This document shows, one piece after another, positions 37,416-49,427 of a stretch of 64,000 bases of DNA. Numbering within the stretch: the first letter of the stretch is position 1; every line of letters starts with the position of its first letter. The notes beneath the pieces are model-generated. The model had not been told where the DNA came from, ran no database searches, and saw nothing but the letters and a program-made list of their open reading frames with translations. This stretch comes from Cognatundibacterium rugosum (GTDB taxonomy: Bacteria > Pseudomonadota > Gammaproteobacteria > Burkholderiales > Burkholderiaceae_D), in contig NZ_JACOGG010000014.1 of assembly GCF_014284365.1 (NCBI RefSeq), forward strand, positions 47,695-111,694. Reading direction: 5' to 3'. Position numbers and translations under genes: made by a program.

Positions 37416-38183
37416 CTATTGTTCAGCAGCGTCTGGCGCCTGCGTCACCCGCACAAACAAGGGTGCGATTAACAGACCCAGCTCATATAGCAACCACATC
37501 GGTAAGGCCAGTGAAAACTGGCTAACGATGTCGGGAGGAGTCACGATCGCCGCGATCACAAAGGCACCAACGATCACATAAGGTCGAATCGCCTTGAGTT
37601 TTTCTACCGACACCAGCCCCATCCTGACCAGTACCACCACCACCACCGGCACTTCAAAAGTCACGCCGAAGGCCAGGCACATCGACATGATGAAATCGAG
37701 ATAGTTTTCTATGTCGGGTGCCACATTGATGGAAGCGGGCGCGAATTCGTTAATGAACTTGAAGACACGGCCAAACACCAGAAAATAACAAAACGCGACC
37801 CCTGCCAGAAACAGCAGCGAGGACGAGATCACCAAAGGTGCGACCAGGCGTTTTTCGTGCGCATACAGGCCAGGCGCAATAAAGGCCCAGGCCTGATACA
37901 GTATCCACGGCAATGCCAGCATGAATGCGATCAACAGCGTTACTTTCATGGGTACCAAAAAAGGGGCGATCACACCAGTCGCGATCATTTTGGAACCGGC
38001 TGGTAAGGAGGCCAGCATAGGCTGCGCCAGAAAATCATAGATAGCAGAAGGCCCAGGCCACACCATCAAAACCGCGCAGGCGGCCAGTAAGCCGTAAGCT
38101 GCCTTGACCAGGCGGTCACGCAGTTCAACCAGATGAGAAATAAAACTCTCTTCTGCGCCTCCCTGTTCATGCTGATCAGTCAT
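37416..38183 (-). CDS. tatC: Sec-independent protein translocase TatC
   Basis: A 255-aa inner-membrane protein with six helices that recognises twin-arginine signals. Family motifs include SFISHLVELRDRLVKA at the N-terminus and the acidic CYFLVFGRVFKF / FGVTFEVPVVVVV regions. It is the last gene of tatABC. The local Rieske protein is a likely client. Confidence 0.97.
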   Translation of the reverse strand: MTDQHEQGGAEESFISHLVELRDRLVKAAYGLLAACAVLMVWPGPSAIYDFLAQPMLASLPAGSKMIATGVIAPFLVPMKVTLLIAFMLALPWILYQAWAFIAPGLYAHEKRLVAPLVISSSLLFLAGVAFCYFLVFGRVFKFINEFAPASINVAPDIENYLDFIMSMCLAFGVTFEVPVVVVVLVRMGLVSVEKLKAIRPYVIVGAFVIAAIVTPPDIVSQFSLALPMWLLYELGLLIAPLFVRVTQAPDAAEQ

Positions 38184-38241
38184 GCACCCACCATGGATAA
38201 ATTCATTTCGTCTGTCATAAAGTCACGTAGGAAAAAACCGC

Positions 38242-38736
38242 TCAGAAGAAGCTGGCAGGTGGACGAGGTTGCGCACGATGACGCGCCATGCGGGCGGCAC
38301 CGGAACTGATATGGCTGCGCTGACCATGTCTGTGTTTATACCAAGCTGGCAAAGCGCTGGTTTTGGCCAGACGCTTGCGACGAAAATCCTTAATCTTGGC
38401 ATCCTGACGGGCATGACTCAGCGTGGCCGCAGGCGCAATTTGCGCGAGCGCTTCCGGTTCTTCCAGGTTGCGCAAACCCGTCTCAGCCTCGGTCCAGGAT
38501 TGCTGCACAGTCTGCTCAACCTGCTGCGCAGCCTGCTCGACATGTTGCTGCATCTTACGCAACTCCTCGAGCTCTATCTCTTTGCTGACTTCCGCTTTCA
38601 CATCATTGATATAGCGCTGCGCCCTTCCCAGCAAGGTACCCGCCATGCGGGCCACCTTAGGGAGTTTTTCCGGGCCGATCACGATCAGCGCGACCACGCC
38701 TATCAATGCTAATTTGCTGATACCCAGATCGATCAT
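38242..38736 (-). CDS. tatB: Sec-independent protein translocase TatB
   Basis: A 164-aa protein with an N-terminal membrane helix (MIDLGISKLALIGVVALIVIG), the Glu8-type polar start replaced here by a TatB-like LGISKL segment, then PEKLPKVARMAGTLLGRAQR and a long amphipathic, Gln/Glu-rich helix. The long charged tail separates it from TatA. It lies between tatA and tatC, with gaps of 36 and 58 bp. Confidence 0.95.
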   Translation of the reverse strand: MIDLGISKLALIGVVALIVIGPEKLPKVARMAGTLLGRAQRYINDVKAEVSKEIELEELRKMQQHVEQAAQQVEQTVQQSWTEAETGLRNLEEPEALAQIAPAATLSHARQDAKIKDFRRKRLAKTSALPAWYKHRHGQRSHISSGAARMARHRAQPRPPASFF

Positions 38737-38772
38737 GCACAGTCTCCGGGTAAGTGTACGTAAGCTGACACT

Positions 38773-38985
38773 TTACTGCTTGGATTTTTCTTTGGCATCG
38801 ACGTCGATGGTCGATTGCGCAGTCTGTTGCGTAGCCGGTTTATCTTCCTCACCTTTCACGCCATCTTTAAAACCTTTGACTGCCTTGCCCAGATCAGCGC
38901 CTACATTGCCCAATTTTTTGGTGCCGAATACCAGGATCACCACCACCAGAACAATAACCCAATGCCAAATACTGAATGAACCCAT
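38773..38985 (-). CDS. tatA: Sec-independent protein translocase TatA
   Basis: A 70-aa protein with membrane helix ([19 protein letters not shown]), the [21 protein letters not shown] amphipathic segment and a short charged tail. It forms the translocation pore with TatC and TatB. It follows hinT by 38 bp. Confidence 0.96.
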   Translation of the reverse strand: MGSFSIWHWVIVLVVVILVFGTKKLGNVGADLGKAVKGFKDGVKGEEDKPATQQTAQSTIDVDAKEKSKQ

Positions 38986-39023
38986 TACCTGCTCCTATTG
39001 AGAGTCACACTCTCGTGAAAAAA

Positions 39024-39395
39024 TTAATGCTGTCCACGCCAGGGATGCGGACCACCAATGACGTGTAGATGCAAATGATACACTTCCTGACCACCATCCG
39101 GACCAGTATTGATCAAGGTTTTGTAACCGCCGTGCAGACTGCCATCTGCCTGCAGTACGGGTGCACAACCATGCTCTGCTGCCAGCTTTGGCGCCAAAGC
39201 CAGCATTTTCCCCAGCAGGACAGTATCTTCGGGCTTTGCGTCGGACAAAGTACTGATATGACGCTTAGGAATCACCAGCAGATGCACAGGCGCGGCCGGA
39301 CGGATATCCTTGAACGCCAGTAAGTCTTCATCTTCATACACAATGCTGGATGGAATTTGTTTAGCAACTATTTTGCAAAAAATACAGTTATCCAC
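39024..39395 (-). CDS. hinT: HIT-family purine nucleoside phosphoramidase (HinT)
   Basis: A 123-aa protein with the histidine triad HLHLHVIGG near the C-terminus, and the N-terminal CIFCKIVAKQIPSSIVYEDE signature. It hydrolyses AMP-linked phosphoramidates. It starts at GTG with AGGA five bases before. It lies between hisE and tatA, the usual betaproteobacterial place. Confidence 0.94.
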   Translation of the reverse strand: MDNCIFCKIVAKQIPSSIVYEDEDLLAFKDIRPAAPVHLLVIPKRHISTLSDAKPEDTVLLGKMLALAPKLAAEHGCAPVLQADGSLHGGYKTLINTGPDGGQEVYHLHLHVIGGPHPWRGQH

Positions 39396-39450
39396 GATTT
39401 TCCTAGTCAGATGAGTTGAACATAGCCATGCAAGTTAATCGTCTAAAGTA

Positions 39451-39804
39451 TCAGGCATCCTGACGGGATGCTTTTTCCTCTAAACCCGATAATCCCTCAC
39501 GCCGCGCCAGCTCATCCAATACCTGCTGAGGGCGCAAATCATACTGGGCTAACATGACAAGAGAATGAAACCAGAGGTCCGCACATTCATATAGAACCTG
39601 ACTGGCATCACCGGACACGCGTGCATCCTTAGCAGCCATCACGGTTTCTGTCGCTTCTTCACCGATTTTTTTCAGGATGGCGTCGTCACCTTTACTGAAC
39701 AATTTGGCCACATAAGAACTCGCAGGATCACCACCGTTGGCCAGCTTGCGGCTCTCGATGATGTCGGCCAGACGCTCCAGTATGCTTTGTTGTACTACGC
39801 TCAT
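39451..39804 (-). CDS. hisE: Phosphoribosyl-ATP pyrophosphatase
   Basis: A 117-aa helical MazG-like protein. It hydrolyses PR-ATP to PR-AMP, step 2 of histidine synthesis. The motif [12 protein letters not shown] and [16 protein letters not shown] are the metal-binding helices. It overlaps hisI by 4 bp. HisE and HisI are separate proteins here, not fused as in enterics. Confidence 0.96.
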   Translation of the reverse strand: MSVVQQSILERLADIIESRKLANGGDPASSYVAKLFSKGDDAILKKIGEEATETVMAAKDARVSGDASQVLYECADLWFHSLVMLAQYDLRPQQVLDELARREGLSGLEEKASRQDA

Positions 39805-40202
39805 TTGTATATGCTTTCCGGATCTTTCAGGACAGGATCGGCAGCCAGCCAGTCGCCATCGTGTAAAGTGCCTTCAAATTTCTGGAAAAAACAGGAATGT
39901 CTGCCAGTATGACAGGCAATACTGTCGACCTGTTCTATCTTCAGCAGCACCACGTCTTCATCACAATCCAGACGGATCTCCAGCACCTTCTGGACATGAC
40001 CGGATTCTTCGCCCTTGTGCCACAGTTTTTTACGGGAGCGACTCCAATACACGGCCTCCCCCAGTTCTACGGTACGCGATAAGGCTTCACGGTTCATCCA
40101 GGCGAACATCAATACATCATTGCTGCTTGCTTCCTGAGCGATCACAGGTACCAGTCCCTGATCGTCCCAGCGTACTTTATTGAGCCATTTTGCCGCACTC
40201 AT
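39801..40202 (-). CDS. hisI: Phosphoribosyl-AMP cyclohydrolase
   Basis: A 133-aa enzyme for step 3 of histidine synthesis. Its zinc and magnesium ligands are in [15 protein letters not shown] and in [11 protein letters not shown]. The N-terminal part has [16 protein letters not shown]. It overlaps hisF and hisE by 4 bp each. Confidence 0.97.
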   Translation of the reverse strand: MSAAKWLNKVRWDDQGLVPVIAQEASSNDVLMFAWMNREALSRTVELGEAVYWSRSRKKLWHKGEESGHVQKVLEIRLDCDEDVVLLKIEQVDSIACHTGRHSCFFQKFEGTLHDGDWLAADPVLKDPESIYK

Positions 40203-40963
40203 AACAACCTCATAGGAATACCCTGCGCCGCCATAAACTGCTTGGCTTCGCCTACTGTATGCTGACCATAATGGAAAATACTGGCGGCCAGCACCGCATC
40301 GGCGCCGCCCAGTTTGATCCCATCGGCCAAGTCCTGCAAACCACCAACGCCGCCGGAAGCGATCACAGGTATCGACACAGCATCCGATACGGCACGGGTC
40401 AGGCCCAGGTCAAAACCAGAGCGTGTGCCGTCTTTGTCCATACTCGTCAACAGAATTTCACCGGCACCGAGCGCGGCCATTTTCTGTGCCCATTGCACCG
40501 CATCGAGTCCGGTCGCATTGCGGCCTCCGTGAGTAAATACCTCCCATTTGCCCTCGGCGACGCGCTTGGCATCAATCGCCACCACGATGCATTGCGAACC
40601 GTATTTATGCGCGGCATCAGCCACCAGTTGCGGATTGGTCACTGCAGACGTATTGATACCGACTTTATCAGCGCCGGCATTCAGCAGGCGTCTGACATCG
40701 GCCACAGAGCGCACGCCGCCACCTACCGTTAACGGAATAAATACCTGAGAAGCAACCGCTTCAATAATCGGCAGGATCAGATCGCGCTCATCGGAAGTAG
40801 CCGTGATATCGAGAAAGGTGATTTCGTCCGCGCCTTGCTGATCATAGCGACGCGCGATTTCGACCGGATCACCGGCATCGCGTAATTCCTGAAAATTAAT
40901 CCCTTTGACTACGCGTCCGGCAGTGACATCCAGACACGGAATAATACGTTTGGCGAGCGTCAT
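40199..40963 (-). CDS. hisF: Imidazole glycerol phosphate synthase, cyclase subunit
   Basis: A 254-aa (beta-alpha)8 barrel. With HisH it makes IGP and AICAR. It shows [16 protein letters not shown] at the start (catalytic Asp in strand 1), the phosphate-binding [12 protein letters not shown] and the [15 protein letters not shown] loop. It overlaps hisA and hisI by 4 bp each. Confidence 0.98.
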   Translation of the reverse strand: MTLAKRIIPCLDVTAGRVVKGINFQELRDAGDPVEIARRYDQQGADEITFLDITATSDERDLILPIIEAVASQVFIPLTVGGGVRSVADVRRLLNAGADKVGINTSAVTNPQLVADAAHKYGSQCIVVAIDAKRVAEGKWEVFTHGGRNATGLDAVQWAQKMAALGAGEILLTSMDKDGTRSGFDLGLTRAVSDAVSIPVIASGGVGGLQDLADGIKLGGADAVLAASIFHYGQHTVGEAKQFMAAQGIPMRLL

Positions 40964-41751
40964 TCGGCCTCATCTTCTTCCGGCAAATCGCCGCTTAATT
41001 CGTCGGCGCGCAATTGCGCCGATTCCAGGTCCAACGTGCCCTCGTAAATCGAGCGGCCACAAATCACGCCTTCTATGCCCTCGTCCTGTACCGCACACAG
41101 CGCTTCCACATCGGCCAGATTGTGCACACCACCGGATGCGATCACCGGGATGGAAACGGCCTGCGCCAGCTTAACGGTGGCGTCAATATTCACGCCACCC
41201 ATCATGCCATCGCGTCCGATATCGGTGTAAATAATGGCTTCGACGCCATAGCCTTCAAATTTCTGCGCCAGATCGATTACTTCGTGGCCGGATAATTTAC
41301 TCCAGCCATCGGTCGCAACCTTTCCATCTTTGGCGTCGATCCCAACGATGATCTGGCCCGGGAAGGCGCTGCAAGCGTCAGCCAGGAAACCCGGATTCTT
41401 CACTGCCGCCGTGCCGATGATGATGTAGGACAGTCCATCATCCAGATAGCGTTCTATGGTGTCCAGGTCACGGATACCGCCGCCCAGCTGCACCGGAATT
41501 TCTTCGGTATCGGTTTCTTCGGCATAGTCACGCACTGCCTGCAGTATTGCTTTCACTGCACCTTCGTTCTTAGGCTTACCGGCAAATGCGCCGTTCAGGT
41601 CGACCAGATGCAGGCGGCGCGCACCTTGTTTCAGCCAATGCCTGGCCATCTCGGCCGGGTCTTCGGAAAACACAGTGGCTTGGTCCATATCACCTTGTTT
41701 GAGGCGTACGCAGTGACCGTCTTTGAGGTCGATAGCAGGAATGAGCAGCAT
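40960..41751 (-). CDS. hisA: ProFAR isomerase HisA
   Basis: A 263-aa (beta-alpha)8 barrel that converts ProFAR to PRFAR by Amadori rearrangement. The catalytic Asp is in [15 protein letters not shown], the second Asp in [11 protein letters not shown], and the phosphate loops are QLGGGIRD and [11 protein letters not shown]-terminal acidic tail (LPEEDEAE) extends it by a few residues over the usual length. The 87 bp to hisH hold nothing recognisable. Confidence 0.97.
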   Translation of the reverse strand: MLLIPAIDLKDGHCVRLKQGDMDQATVFSEDPAEMARHWLKQGARRLHLVDLNGAFAGKPKNEGAVKAILQAVRDYAEETDTEEIPVQLGGGIRDLDTIERYLDDGLSYIIIGTAAVKNPGFLADACSAFPGQIIVGIDAKDGKVATDGWSKLSGHEVIDLAQKFEGYGVEAIIYTDIGRDGMMGGVNIDATVKLAQAVSIPVIASGGVHNLADVEALCAVQDEGIEGVICGRSIYEGTLDLESAQLRADELSGDLPEEDEAE

Positions 41752-41838
41752 GATGTAAAAAAGTAGGCGTCTAAAAGACTGTAAAAGACTAAAAATTCAG
41801 AAATGATTCAGATAATAAAATGCCGGTTGTTCTGAGGC

Positions 41839-42477
41839 TCAGGGCTTCCAGTGTACAAAATTCTTATACAGTTGCAAGCCTGCTGCCGCACTCTTTTCCG
41901 GATGGAACTGGGTGGCGAACAGATTGTCACGTGCCACGGCACAGGTAAAAGCCTGTCCATAGTCCGTCACACCTACCGTGTGCGCCGCAACCTCAGGCTG
42001 TGCAAAATAGCTATGCACAAAATAGAAATAGCTCTGGTCCGGGATACCCTGCCACAACGCATGGCTCTGAGCCTGTGCAACACGGTTCCAGCCCATTTGC
42101 GGCACTTTAAAGCGCGAGCCATCTGCCTGCAGACGACCATCAAGCTGGAAGCGTACCACTTTACCCGGCAATAATCCCAGGCCAGGCGTATTTCCTTCCT
42201 CGCTCAGGTCAAACAGCATTTGTTCACCGACACAGACGCCAAACAGTGGTTTGCTGCGACTGGCTTCCAATACCGCTTCCTGCACACCGGAATCACGCAG
42301 GCTTTGCATGCAATCCGGCATCGCGCCCTGACCGGGTAACACGATACGGTCGGCACTGCGAATATCAGCGACAGCACCGGAAATCAGCACTTCCGCTTCG
42401 GGAGCAACAGCACGCAGGGCTTGCGCCACCGAGCGCAAATTGCCCATACCATAATCAACTACAACAATTTTATTCAT
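41839..42477 (-). CDS. hisH: Imidazole glycerol phosphate synthase, glutaminase subunit
   Basis: A 212-aa class-I amidotransferase that supplies ammonia to HisF. The nucleophile Cys is in [11 protein letters not shown] and the His-Glu pair is in [12 protein letters not shown]. The start [10 protein letters not shown] is typical. It is separated from hisB by 50 bp that contain a 9-bp stem hairpin. Confidence 0.97.
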   Translation of the reverse strand: MNKIVVVDYGMGNLRSVAQALRAVAPEAEVLISGAVADIRSADRIVLPGQGAMPDCMQSLRDSGVQEAVLEASRSKPLFGVCVGEQMLFDLSEEGNTPGLGLLPGKVVRFQLDGRLQADGSRFKVPQMGWNRVAQAQSHALWQGIPDQSYFYFVHSYFAQPEVAAHTVGVTDYGQAFTCAVARDNLFATQFHPEKSAAAGLQLYKNFVHWKP

Positions 42478-42485
42478 AATGAGGG

Positions 42486-42513
42486 ACCGGTTTTATCCAG
42501 CCGGAAAACCGGT
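42486..42513. repeat. Hairpin in the hisB-hisH spacer
   Basis: ACCGGTTTT (42486-42494) and its exact complement AAAACCGGT (42505-42513), with a 10-nt loop, occupy most of the 50-bp gap. No T-tract follows, so it is more likely an mRNA-processing or stability element than a terminator. Confidence 0.5.
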
Positions 42514-42527
42514 ATTGAATCCTGATG

Positions 42528-43130
42528 TCAGAGAGTACCCTTAGTGGATGGGATAGTACCAGCAGCGCGTTCATCGTGCTCTGTGGCCATGCGCAGCGCG
42601 CGGCCAAATGCCTTGAACACGGTTTCACACTGATGATGCGCATTGTCTCCGCGCAGATTATCGATATGCAGCGTCACCAGCGCGTGATTCACGAAACCCT
42701 GGAAAAACTCACGTGTCAGGTCGACATCAAACTGGCCTATCATGGCACGGGTGAACGGAATGTGATAACTGAGACCGGGACGACCAGAAAAATCGACCAC
42801 CACCCGCGATAAGGCCTCGTCCAGCGGCACATAAGAATGGCCATAACGACGTATGCCTTTTTTGTCGCCGACTGCTTTTGCAAACGCCATGCCCAAAGTA
42901 ATGCCGACATCCTCGACCGTATGGTGTGCATCAATATGCAAATCACCGGTGGCTTCGATATCCAGATCAATCAGACCATGTCTGGCAATCTGGTCCAGCA
43001 TATGATCGAGAAAAGGGACGCCAGTGTGCAGATTCTGCTTACCGCTGCCGTCGAGATTGATGGCGACACGGATCTGGGTCTCATTGGTATTGCGGGTAAG
43101 CGCCGCAATGCGTTCTGTTGGCTTATTCAT
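42528..43130 (-). CDS. hisB: Imidazoleglycerol-phosphate dehydratase
   Basis: A 200-aa monofunctional dehydratase; the histidinol-phosphatase domain found in enterics is absent. Metal-binding motifs are [26 protein letters not shown], and the C-terminal [17 protein letters not shown]. It overlaps hisC by 4 bp. Confidence 0.97.
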   Translation of the reverse strand: MNKPTERIAALTRNTNETQIRVAINLDGSGKQNLHTGVPFLDHMLDQIARHGLIDLDIEATGDLHIDAHHTVEDVGITLGMAFAKAVGDKKGIRRYGHSYVPLDEALSRVVVDFSGRPGLSYHIPFTRAMIGQFDVDLTREFFQGFVNHALVTLHIDNLRGDNAHHQCETVFKAFGRALRMATEHDERAAGTIPSTKGTL

Positions 43131-44212
43131 GTTGTTTCAAGAGATGCTGCAAACGCAGCGAGAAATGAAGCATTTTCTTGTGCAGAGCTGACAGTCACCC
43201 GTAAGCAGTCGTGCAGCAGATTATGCATTTTACCTACATTTTTCACTAAAATTTTTTGTTGGACTAATTTCGCAAACACTTGTTCAGCATTCGCAACACG
43301 AATCAGCAAAAAATTCGCTGAAGAAGGAAATACTTGTACGCCAGGCAAGGCCGACAATGCAGAAGCCAGCTCACTGCGCTGCTCGCGCAAGAGGGCAGCC
43401 TGTGCCTCCAGCACCTCCACATGGCGCAGCACGAATTCGGCTGCCGCCTGACTCAGCACATTGATATTGTAGGGTGGGCGGACTTTTTCGAATTCCTGCA
43501 TCAGTTGCGGGTGTCCTGTCATATAGCCTAGCCGTATGCCGGCCAGCCCCAGCTTGGAAACGGTGCGCATCACAGCCAGATTCGGGAACTCATCCAGTCT
43601 GGACATAAATGTCGCAGGTGCAAATGGCTGATAGGCTTCATCCACGACCACGATGCCGGTATCACCCACTGCGCGCAGTATCTGCTCCATTTGGACAGCA
43701 TCGAACAAAGTCCCGGTAGGATTATTCGGATAGGCCAGATACGTGATGGCAGGACGATGCAACTGTATCGCTTCCAGCATCGCATCCACATCCAGGGTCA
43801 GATCAGCATGGCATGGCACGCCAATAAACTCTAGCCCGGCTAATTTGGCTGACATCGCATACATCACAAAGCCAGGCACGGGAGCTAATACCTTGGCGCC
43901 AGGACGCGCACAGGCAACCGACATCATCGCGATCAGTTCGTCTGAACCATTGCCCAGCACGACAGGACGCCCGGCCGGCACCCCCAGTTTGTCAGCGATC
44001 AGCTGCTTCAGTTGCTGATAAGACGGTACCGGGTAGCGATTCAATGCCACCTGTGACAAATGCTGCGCCAGCTCTTGCTGCAAAGCGGGCGGTAAAGAAA
44101 ACGGATTTTCCATCGCGTCGAGCTTCAGAAAGCCATCTGCATCAGGAACATGGTAGGCTGCCAGGGCAGCAATTTCAGGACGGATCACAGCCGCCGCAGG
44201 GAAAGCGTTCAA
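43127..44212 (-). CDS. hisC: Histidinol-phosphate aminotransferase
   Basis: A class-II PLP aminotransferase, about 361 aa with this start. The PLP lysine is expected in [27 protein letters not shown] and [10 protein letters not shown] are cofactor and substrate motifs. No in-frame ATG exists between the upstream stop (44273-44275) and the conserved domain. The best start is TTG at 44212, preceded at six bases by GGAG. Other candidates are TTG 44263 and GTG 44188. It lies after the methyltransferase gene and overlaps hisB by 4 bp. Confidence 0.92.
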   Translation of the reverse strand: MNAFPAAAVIRPEIAALAAYHVPDADGFLKLDAMENPFSLPPALQQELAQHLSQVALNRYPVPSYQQLKQLIADKLGVPAGRPVVLGNGSDELIAMMSVACARPGAKVLAPVPGFVMYAMSAKLAGLEFIGVPCHADLTLDVDAMLEAIQLHRPAITYLAYPNNPTGTLFDAVQMEQILRAVGDTGIVVVDEAYQPFAPATFMSRLDEFPNLAVMRTVSKLGLAGIRLGYMTGHPQLMQEFEKVRPPYNINVLSQAAAEFVLRHVEVLEAQAALLREQRSELASALSALPGVQVFPSSANFLLIRVANAEQVFAKLVQQKILVKNVGKMHNLLHDCLRVTVSSAQENASFLAAFAASLETT

Positions 44213-44284
44213 TCTCGACTCCAACTCACTCAGACATTTACATTGCGTCCGGCGCGACGACAAACGCCGCGATCATGGGCTGCC

Positions 44285-45061
44285 TCAGGCAGATAGCTCA
44301 TGCGTTAAACCGGCAGCCAGACGCTTTTCTATCATGGCGCAATAGTCAGGATTTAATTCAAATCCGACATAATCACGCCCACAACGTTGTGCCGCAACGG
44401 CAGTCGTGCCGCTGCCCATGAAGGGATCGAAGACTACACCGCCGGGTGGGCAAGAAGCCTTGATCATACGCTCAATGATTTCGAGCGGTTTTTGGGTGGG
44501 ATGATCTTCCCGTTCTGCATGCTCGCGATGCAAACGCGACACACTCCATACATCTTTAGGATTAAAACCCAGTTCCAGCCATTTAGCACCCTCAAAAATC
44601 TTACGGCTGCGCGCCTTCTTGGTGGCAGCATCGTAAGGAATCCGGATCGCATCCAAATCAAAATAATAGTCTTTTGCCTTCGCAAAAAAACCGATGGTGT
44701 CATGCACCGATGAATATCTTCTGACTGTACCACCCATGGATGGTACGCGCCGGTCCCAGATGATTTCATTGAGCATGGTCATACGCTGCTTGAGCATCAC
44801 GAACACTTCCGGCGAATAGCGCCAGGTCAGAAAAATATACAGGCTGCCATTCGGCTTCAGCTTAGGCAGTGCAGCATCCACCCACTGCGTCATCCATTCC
44901 AGATAAGCGGCTGACTCCAGCTTATCGGAGTCATTACCGTAATCCTTGCCCAGTCCATACGGGGGATCCGCCAGCAGCAAATCTACGCTGGCATCGGGAA
45001 TGCGTTCCATGCCCCGTAAGGCATCTTCGCAAAAAATCCGGTTACGCCAGGTCTCAGTCAT
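44285..45061 (-). CDS. Orphan DNA adenine methyltransferase, beta class
   Basis: A 258-aa SAM-dependent DNA methyltransferase. The catalytic motif IV is LLADPPYGLGKDYG near the N-terminus, and the SAM motif I (FDPFMGSGTTAVAAQRCG) is near the C-terminus. This IV-then-I order is the beta class, and DPPY points to N6-adenine. The architecture resembles CcrM and YhdJ-like enzymes. No restriction nuclease or specificity gene is near. A GTG at 45076 would add five residues. The gene lies between hisD and hisC, in the same orientation as the operon. The target sequence cannot be inferred. Confidence 0.93.
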   Translation of the reverse strand: MTETWRNRIFCEDALRGMERIPDASVDLLLADPPYGLGKDYGNDSDKLESAAYLEWMTQWVDAALPKLKPNGSLYIFLTWRYSPEVFVMLKQRMTMLNEIIWDRRVPSMGGTVRRYSSVHDTIGFFAKAKDYYFDLDAIRIPYDAATKKARSRKIFEGAKWLELGFNPKDVWSVSRLHREHAEREDHPTQKPLEIIERMIKASCPPGGVVFDPFMGSGTTAVAAQRCGRDYVGFELNPDYCAMIEKRLAAGLTHELSA

Positions 45062-45077
45062 GGGCAGTTCCGGCACT

Positions 45078-46391
45078 TCACTTCAGGCGCAGTTCGGCAC
45101 TGCGGGCATGCGCCTGCAATCCCTCGCCATACGCCAGTTCTGCCGCAACTTTGCCCAGTGTCTGCGCGCCCTGCTCACTCACATGTATCATGGATGAACG
45201 TTTCTGGAAATCGTACACACCCAGCGGCGACGAGAAGCGCGCTGTACGCGAAGTCGGCAACACATGGTTCGGTCCGGCGCAATAATCGCCCAGCGCTTCT
45301 GATGAATAACGACCCAGGAACATCGCACCTGCATGGCGTATCTGATCGGCCCATTGCTGCGGATGTGCAGCCGAGATTTCCAGATGCTCAGCCGCGATAC
45401 TGTTGGCGATCTCGCAGGCCTGCTGCATATCCTCAACTTTAATCAAAGCACCACGATTGGCGAGCGATGTACGGATCACTTCCTGACGTGGCATCTGTGG
45501 TAACAGCTTGACGATACTGGCCTGTACTGCATCGAGGTAAGCCTGATCCGGGCATAACAGGATGGACTGCGCCAGTTCATCGTGTTCAGCCTGAGAAAAC
45601 AAATCCATCGCCACCCAGTCAGGATCAGTGCTGCCATCGCATAACACCAGAATCTCCGACGGACCCGCAATCATATCAATACCGACCGTACCAAATACAC
45701 GGCGCTTGGCGGCTGCTACATAGGCGTTACCGGGACCGACGATCTTATCGACCTGAGGAATAGTAGCCGTACCATAAGCCAGCGCGCCAACAGCCTGTGC
45801 ACCACCGATCGTGAATACGCGGTCGACACCGGCAATCGCAGCGGCAGCCAGTACCAGCGGGTTTTGTACGCCATCCGGGGTCGGCACCACCATGATGATT
45901 TCGCCGACTCCGGCCACTTTGGCTGGAATCGCATTCATCAAGACTGAGGACGGATAGGCCGCTTTACCACCCGGCACATAAATACCAACGCGATCGAGTG
46001 GCGTGACTTTCTGACCCAGCACAGTGCCATCTGCCTCGGTATAGCTGAAACCGGCAGAACCACATTCCTGTTTTTGGCGCTCATGGTAAGCACGTACCCG
46101 TTGTGCCGCAGTTTCCAGCGCCAGCCGGCGCTCCGGCGCCAGTGAGTCCAATGCCTGCTGCAAAGCCTGCTGACTCAGCTCCAGATCAGCCACACTGCTG
46201 GCCTGCAAGCGGTCAAAGCGATTGGTCGCTTCCAATACCGCCGTATCGCCACTCGCTTTCACACTGGCCAGTATCTGCGCCGCAGCGCGGTCTATGGCTT
46301 CGTCTTCACTGGCTTCAAAGGCGAGCAGAGAAGACAGGCGGCTTGCAAAATCCGGGGCCGATGCGTCGAGTCGGGTAATCAGTGATGCCAT
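45078..46391 (-). CDS. hisD: Histidinol dehydrogenase
   Basis: A 437-aa zinc-dependent enzyme for the last two oxidations to histidine. Recognisable parts are [34 protein letters not shown], and IAGPSEILV, and the zinc-binding [14 protein letters not shown]. The C-terminal tail ends ARSAELRLK. It follows hisG by 18 bp. Confidence 0.98.
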   Translation of the reverse strand: MASLITRLDASAPDFASRLSSLLAFEASEDEAIDRAAAQILASVKASGDTAVLEATNRFDRLQASSVADLELSQQALQQALDSLAPERRLALETAAQRVRAYHERQKQECGSAGFSYTEADGTVLGQKVTPLDRVGIYVPGGKAAYPSSVLMNAIPAKVAGVGEIIMVVPTPDGVQNPLVLAAAAIAGVDRVFTIGGAQAVGALAYGTATIPQVDKIVGPGNAYVAAAKRRVFGTVGIDMIAGPSEILVLCDGSTDPDWVAMDLFSQAEHDELAQSILLCPDQAYLDAVQASIVKLLPQMPRQEVIRTSLANRGALIKVEDMQQACEIANSIAAEHLEISAAHPQQWADQIRHAGAMFLGRYSSEALGDYCAGPNHVLPTSRTARFSSPLGVYDFQKRSSMIHVSEQGAQTLGKVAAELAYGEGLQAHARSAELRLK

Positions 46392-46409
46392 GAAAATTCT
46401 CTTCAGATT

Positions 46410-47062
46410 TTATGCTTTAGACAAAGATGCGCGCTCAAATGCTGCCAGTATCGGTTGCAGACGTTCGCGCTTTAATTTCAACGCCGCCTGATTCACCACC
46501 AGACGCGAGGAGATGTCCATAATATGCTCCACCTCGACCAGATGATTGGCACGCAGCGTACTGCCGGTACTCACCAGATCAACGATGGCATCGGCCAAGC
46601 CCACCAGCGGCGCCAACTCCATGGAGCCGTACAGCTTGATCAGGTCGACGTGCACGCCTTTGCTGGCGAAATGCTGGCGTGCGGTTTCAGTGTATTTGGT
46701 CGCGACGCGCAAACGTGCTCCCTGACGTACCGCATTTTCGTAATCAAAACCAGCCGACACCGCCACAGAAACGCGGCATTTGGCGATGTGCAGATCGATA
46801 GGCTGATACAGGCCTTCACCGCCATGCTCATGCAGCACATCCTTGCCGGCCACACCAAAGTCAGCCGCGCCATACTGTACATAGGTCGGCACATCGGAAG
46901 CCCGTACGATGATCACGCGCACATCAGGATCACTGGTGGCCAGGATCAGTTTGCGTGATTTTTCCGGGTCTTCGGTGACACGTATGCCTGCCTCTTCGAG
47001 TAAAGGCAGGGTTTCTTCAAAAATCCGCCCCTTGGAGAGCGCCAGCGTTAATTGTGATCCCA

Positions 47063-47063
<1 letters not shown>
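46410..47063 (-). CDS. hisG: ATP phosphoribosyltransferase, short form
   Basis: A 217-aa HisG_S enzyme, the first and feedback-regulated step of histidine synthesis. It lacks the C-terminal regulatory domain of the long form, so it needs HisZ; hisZ is not in this window and must lie elsewhere. The PRPP-binding loop is [14 protein letters not shown]. Its start overlaps the murA stop by one base. Confidence 0.96.
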
Positions 47064-48555
<1,492 letters not shown>

Positions 48556-48662
48556 CTTTCTAGCAATCTGGTTTCTGGTTAACAGGACTTACACCCACCG
48601 TTTAACCGCCTGCTAACGGCTGATCGCAGCGGCAGTGAAATCCTTGTATTCATGTCTCAAAA

Positions 48663-49427
48663 TTAGTGGCGCAACTTATAACCACGCTTCAGCATTTGTA
48701 CCGCCAGTCCCGCCAGCAGCAGAAAGAAGACGGTAACGATCATTAAACTAAATACAGGATCGACATCCGATTTGCCAAAAAAACCAAAACGGAAACCATC
48801 TATCATGTAAAAGAAGGGATTAAAGCGCGACAGGCCCTGCCAAAATGCAGGCAAGGAATGTATCGAGTAAAACACGCCGGATAAGAAAGTGGCCGGCATG
48901 ATCAGGAAGTTCTGGAATGCGGCTAACTGGTCAAACTTCTCTGCCCAGATACCGGCGATCAGTCCCATGGTTCCCAGCATCGCTGCGCCAAGCAAGGCGA
49001 ACAAGGCTATCCACAGCGGTGCAACAAAATGCAAATCAGCGAACCAGGCGGTCACAATAAACACGCCCGCACCCACCGTCAGCCCGCGCAAAATAGCGGC
49101 AAGCACATAAGCACCAAAAATTTCCCAATGCGACAAAGGTGGCAACAAGACGAATACCAGATTGCCGGTGATCTTGGATTGAATCAATGAGGAGGACGAG
49201 TTGGCAAAAGAATTCTGCAGCACACTCATCATCACCAGACCCGGCACCAGAAAGGCGGTATAGCGCACTCCCGGGTAGACCTGAACATGTTCTTCCAGCA
49301 CGTGGCCAAAAATCAGCAGATACAGCAAGGCTGTCATGACCGGTGCGGTAATGGTTTGTGTCGCAACCTTCCAGAAGCGCAGCACTTCCTTGTACAACAA
49401 GGTGTTAAAGCCAGTCATATTACTCAT
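48663..49427 (-). CDS. ABC-2 type transporter permease, YadH-like
   Basis: A 254-aa inner-membrane protein with six helices. It resembles the YadH/NodJ-type permease in length and in the ABC-2 signature (QNFLIMPATFLSGVFYSIHSLPAFWQGLSRFNPFFYMIDGFRFGF). It overlaps the ATPase gene by 4 bp. Substrate unknown; location beside the Mla operon suggests an envelope role. Confidence 0.9.
   Translation of the reverse strand: MSNMTGFNTLLYKEVLRFWKVATQTITAPVMTALLYLLIFGHVLEEHVQVYPGVRYTAFLVPGLVMMSVLQNSFANSSSSLIQSKITGNLVFVLLPPLSHWEIFGAYVLAAILRGLTVGAGVFIVTAWFADLHFVAPLWIALFALLGAAMLGTMGLIAGIWAEKFDQLAAFQNFLIMPATFLSGVFYSIHSLPAFWQGLSRFNPFFYMIDGFRFGFFGKSDVDPVFSLMIVTVFFLLLAGLAVQMLKRGYKLRH

Noticed and set aside
48581..48600. 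Partial resemblance to the GACTTACGC repeat end before the bolA gene.
   Set aside because: Only the first eight bases match, there is no opposite end, and the spacing is wrong for a second copy of the element.
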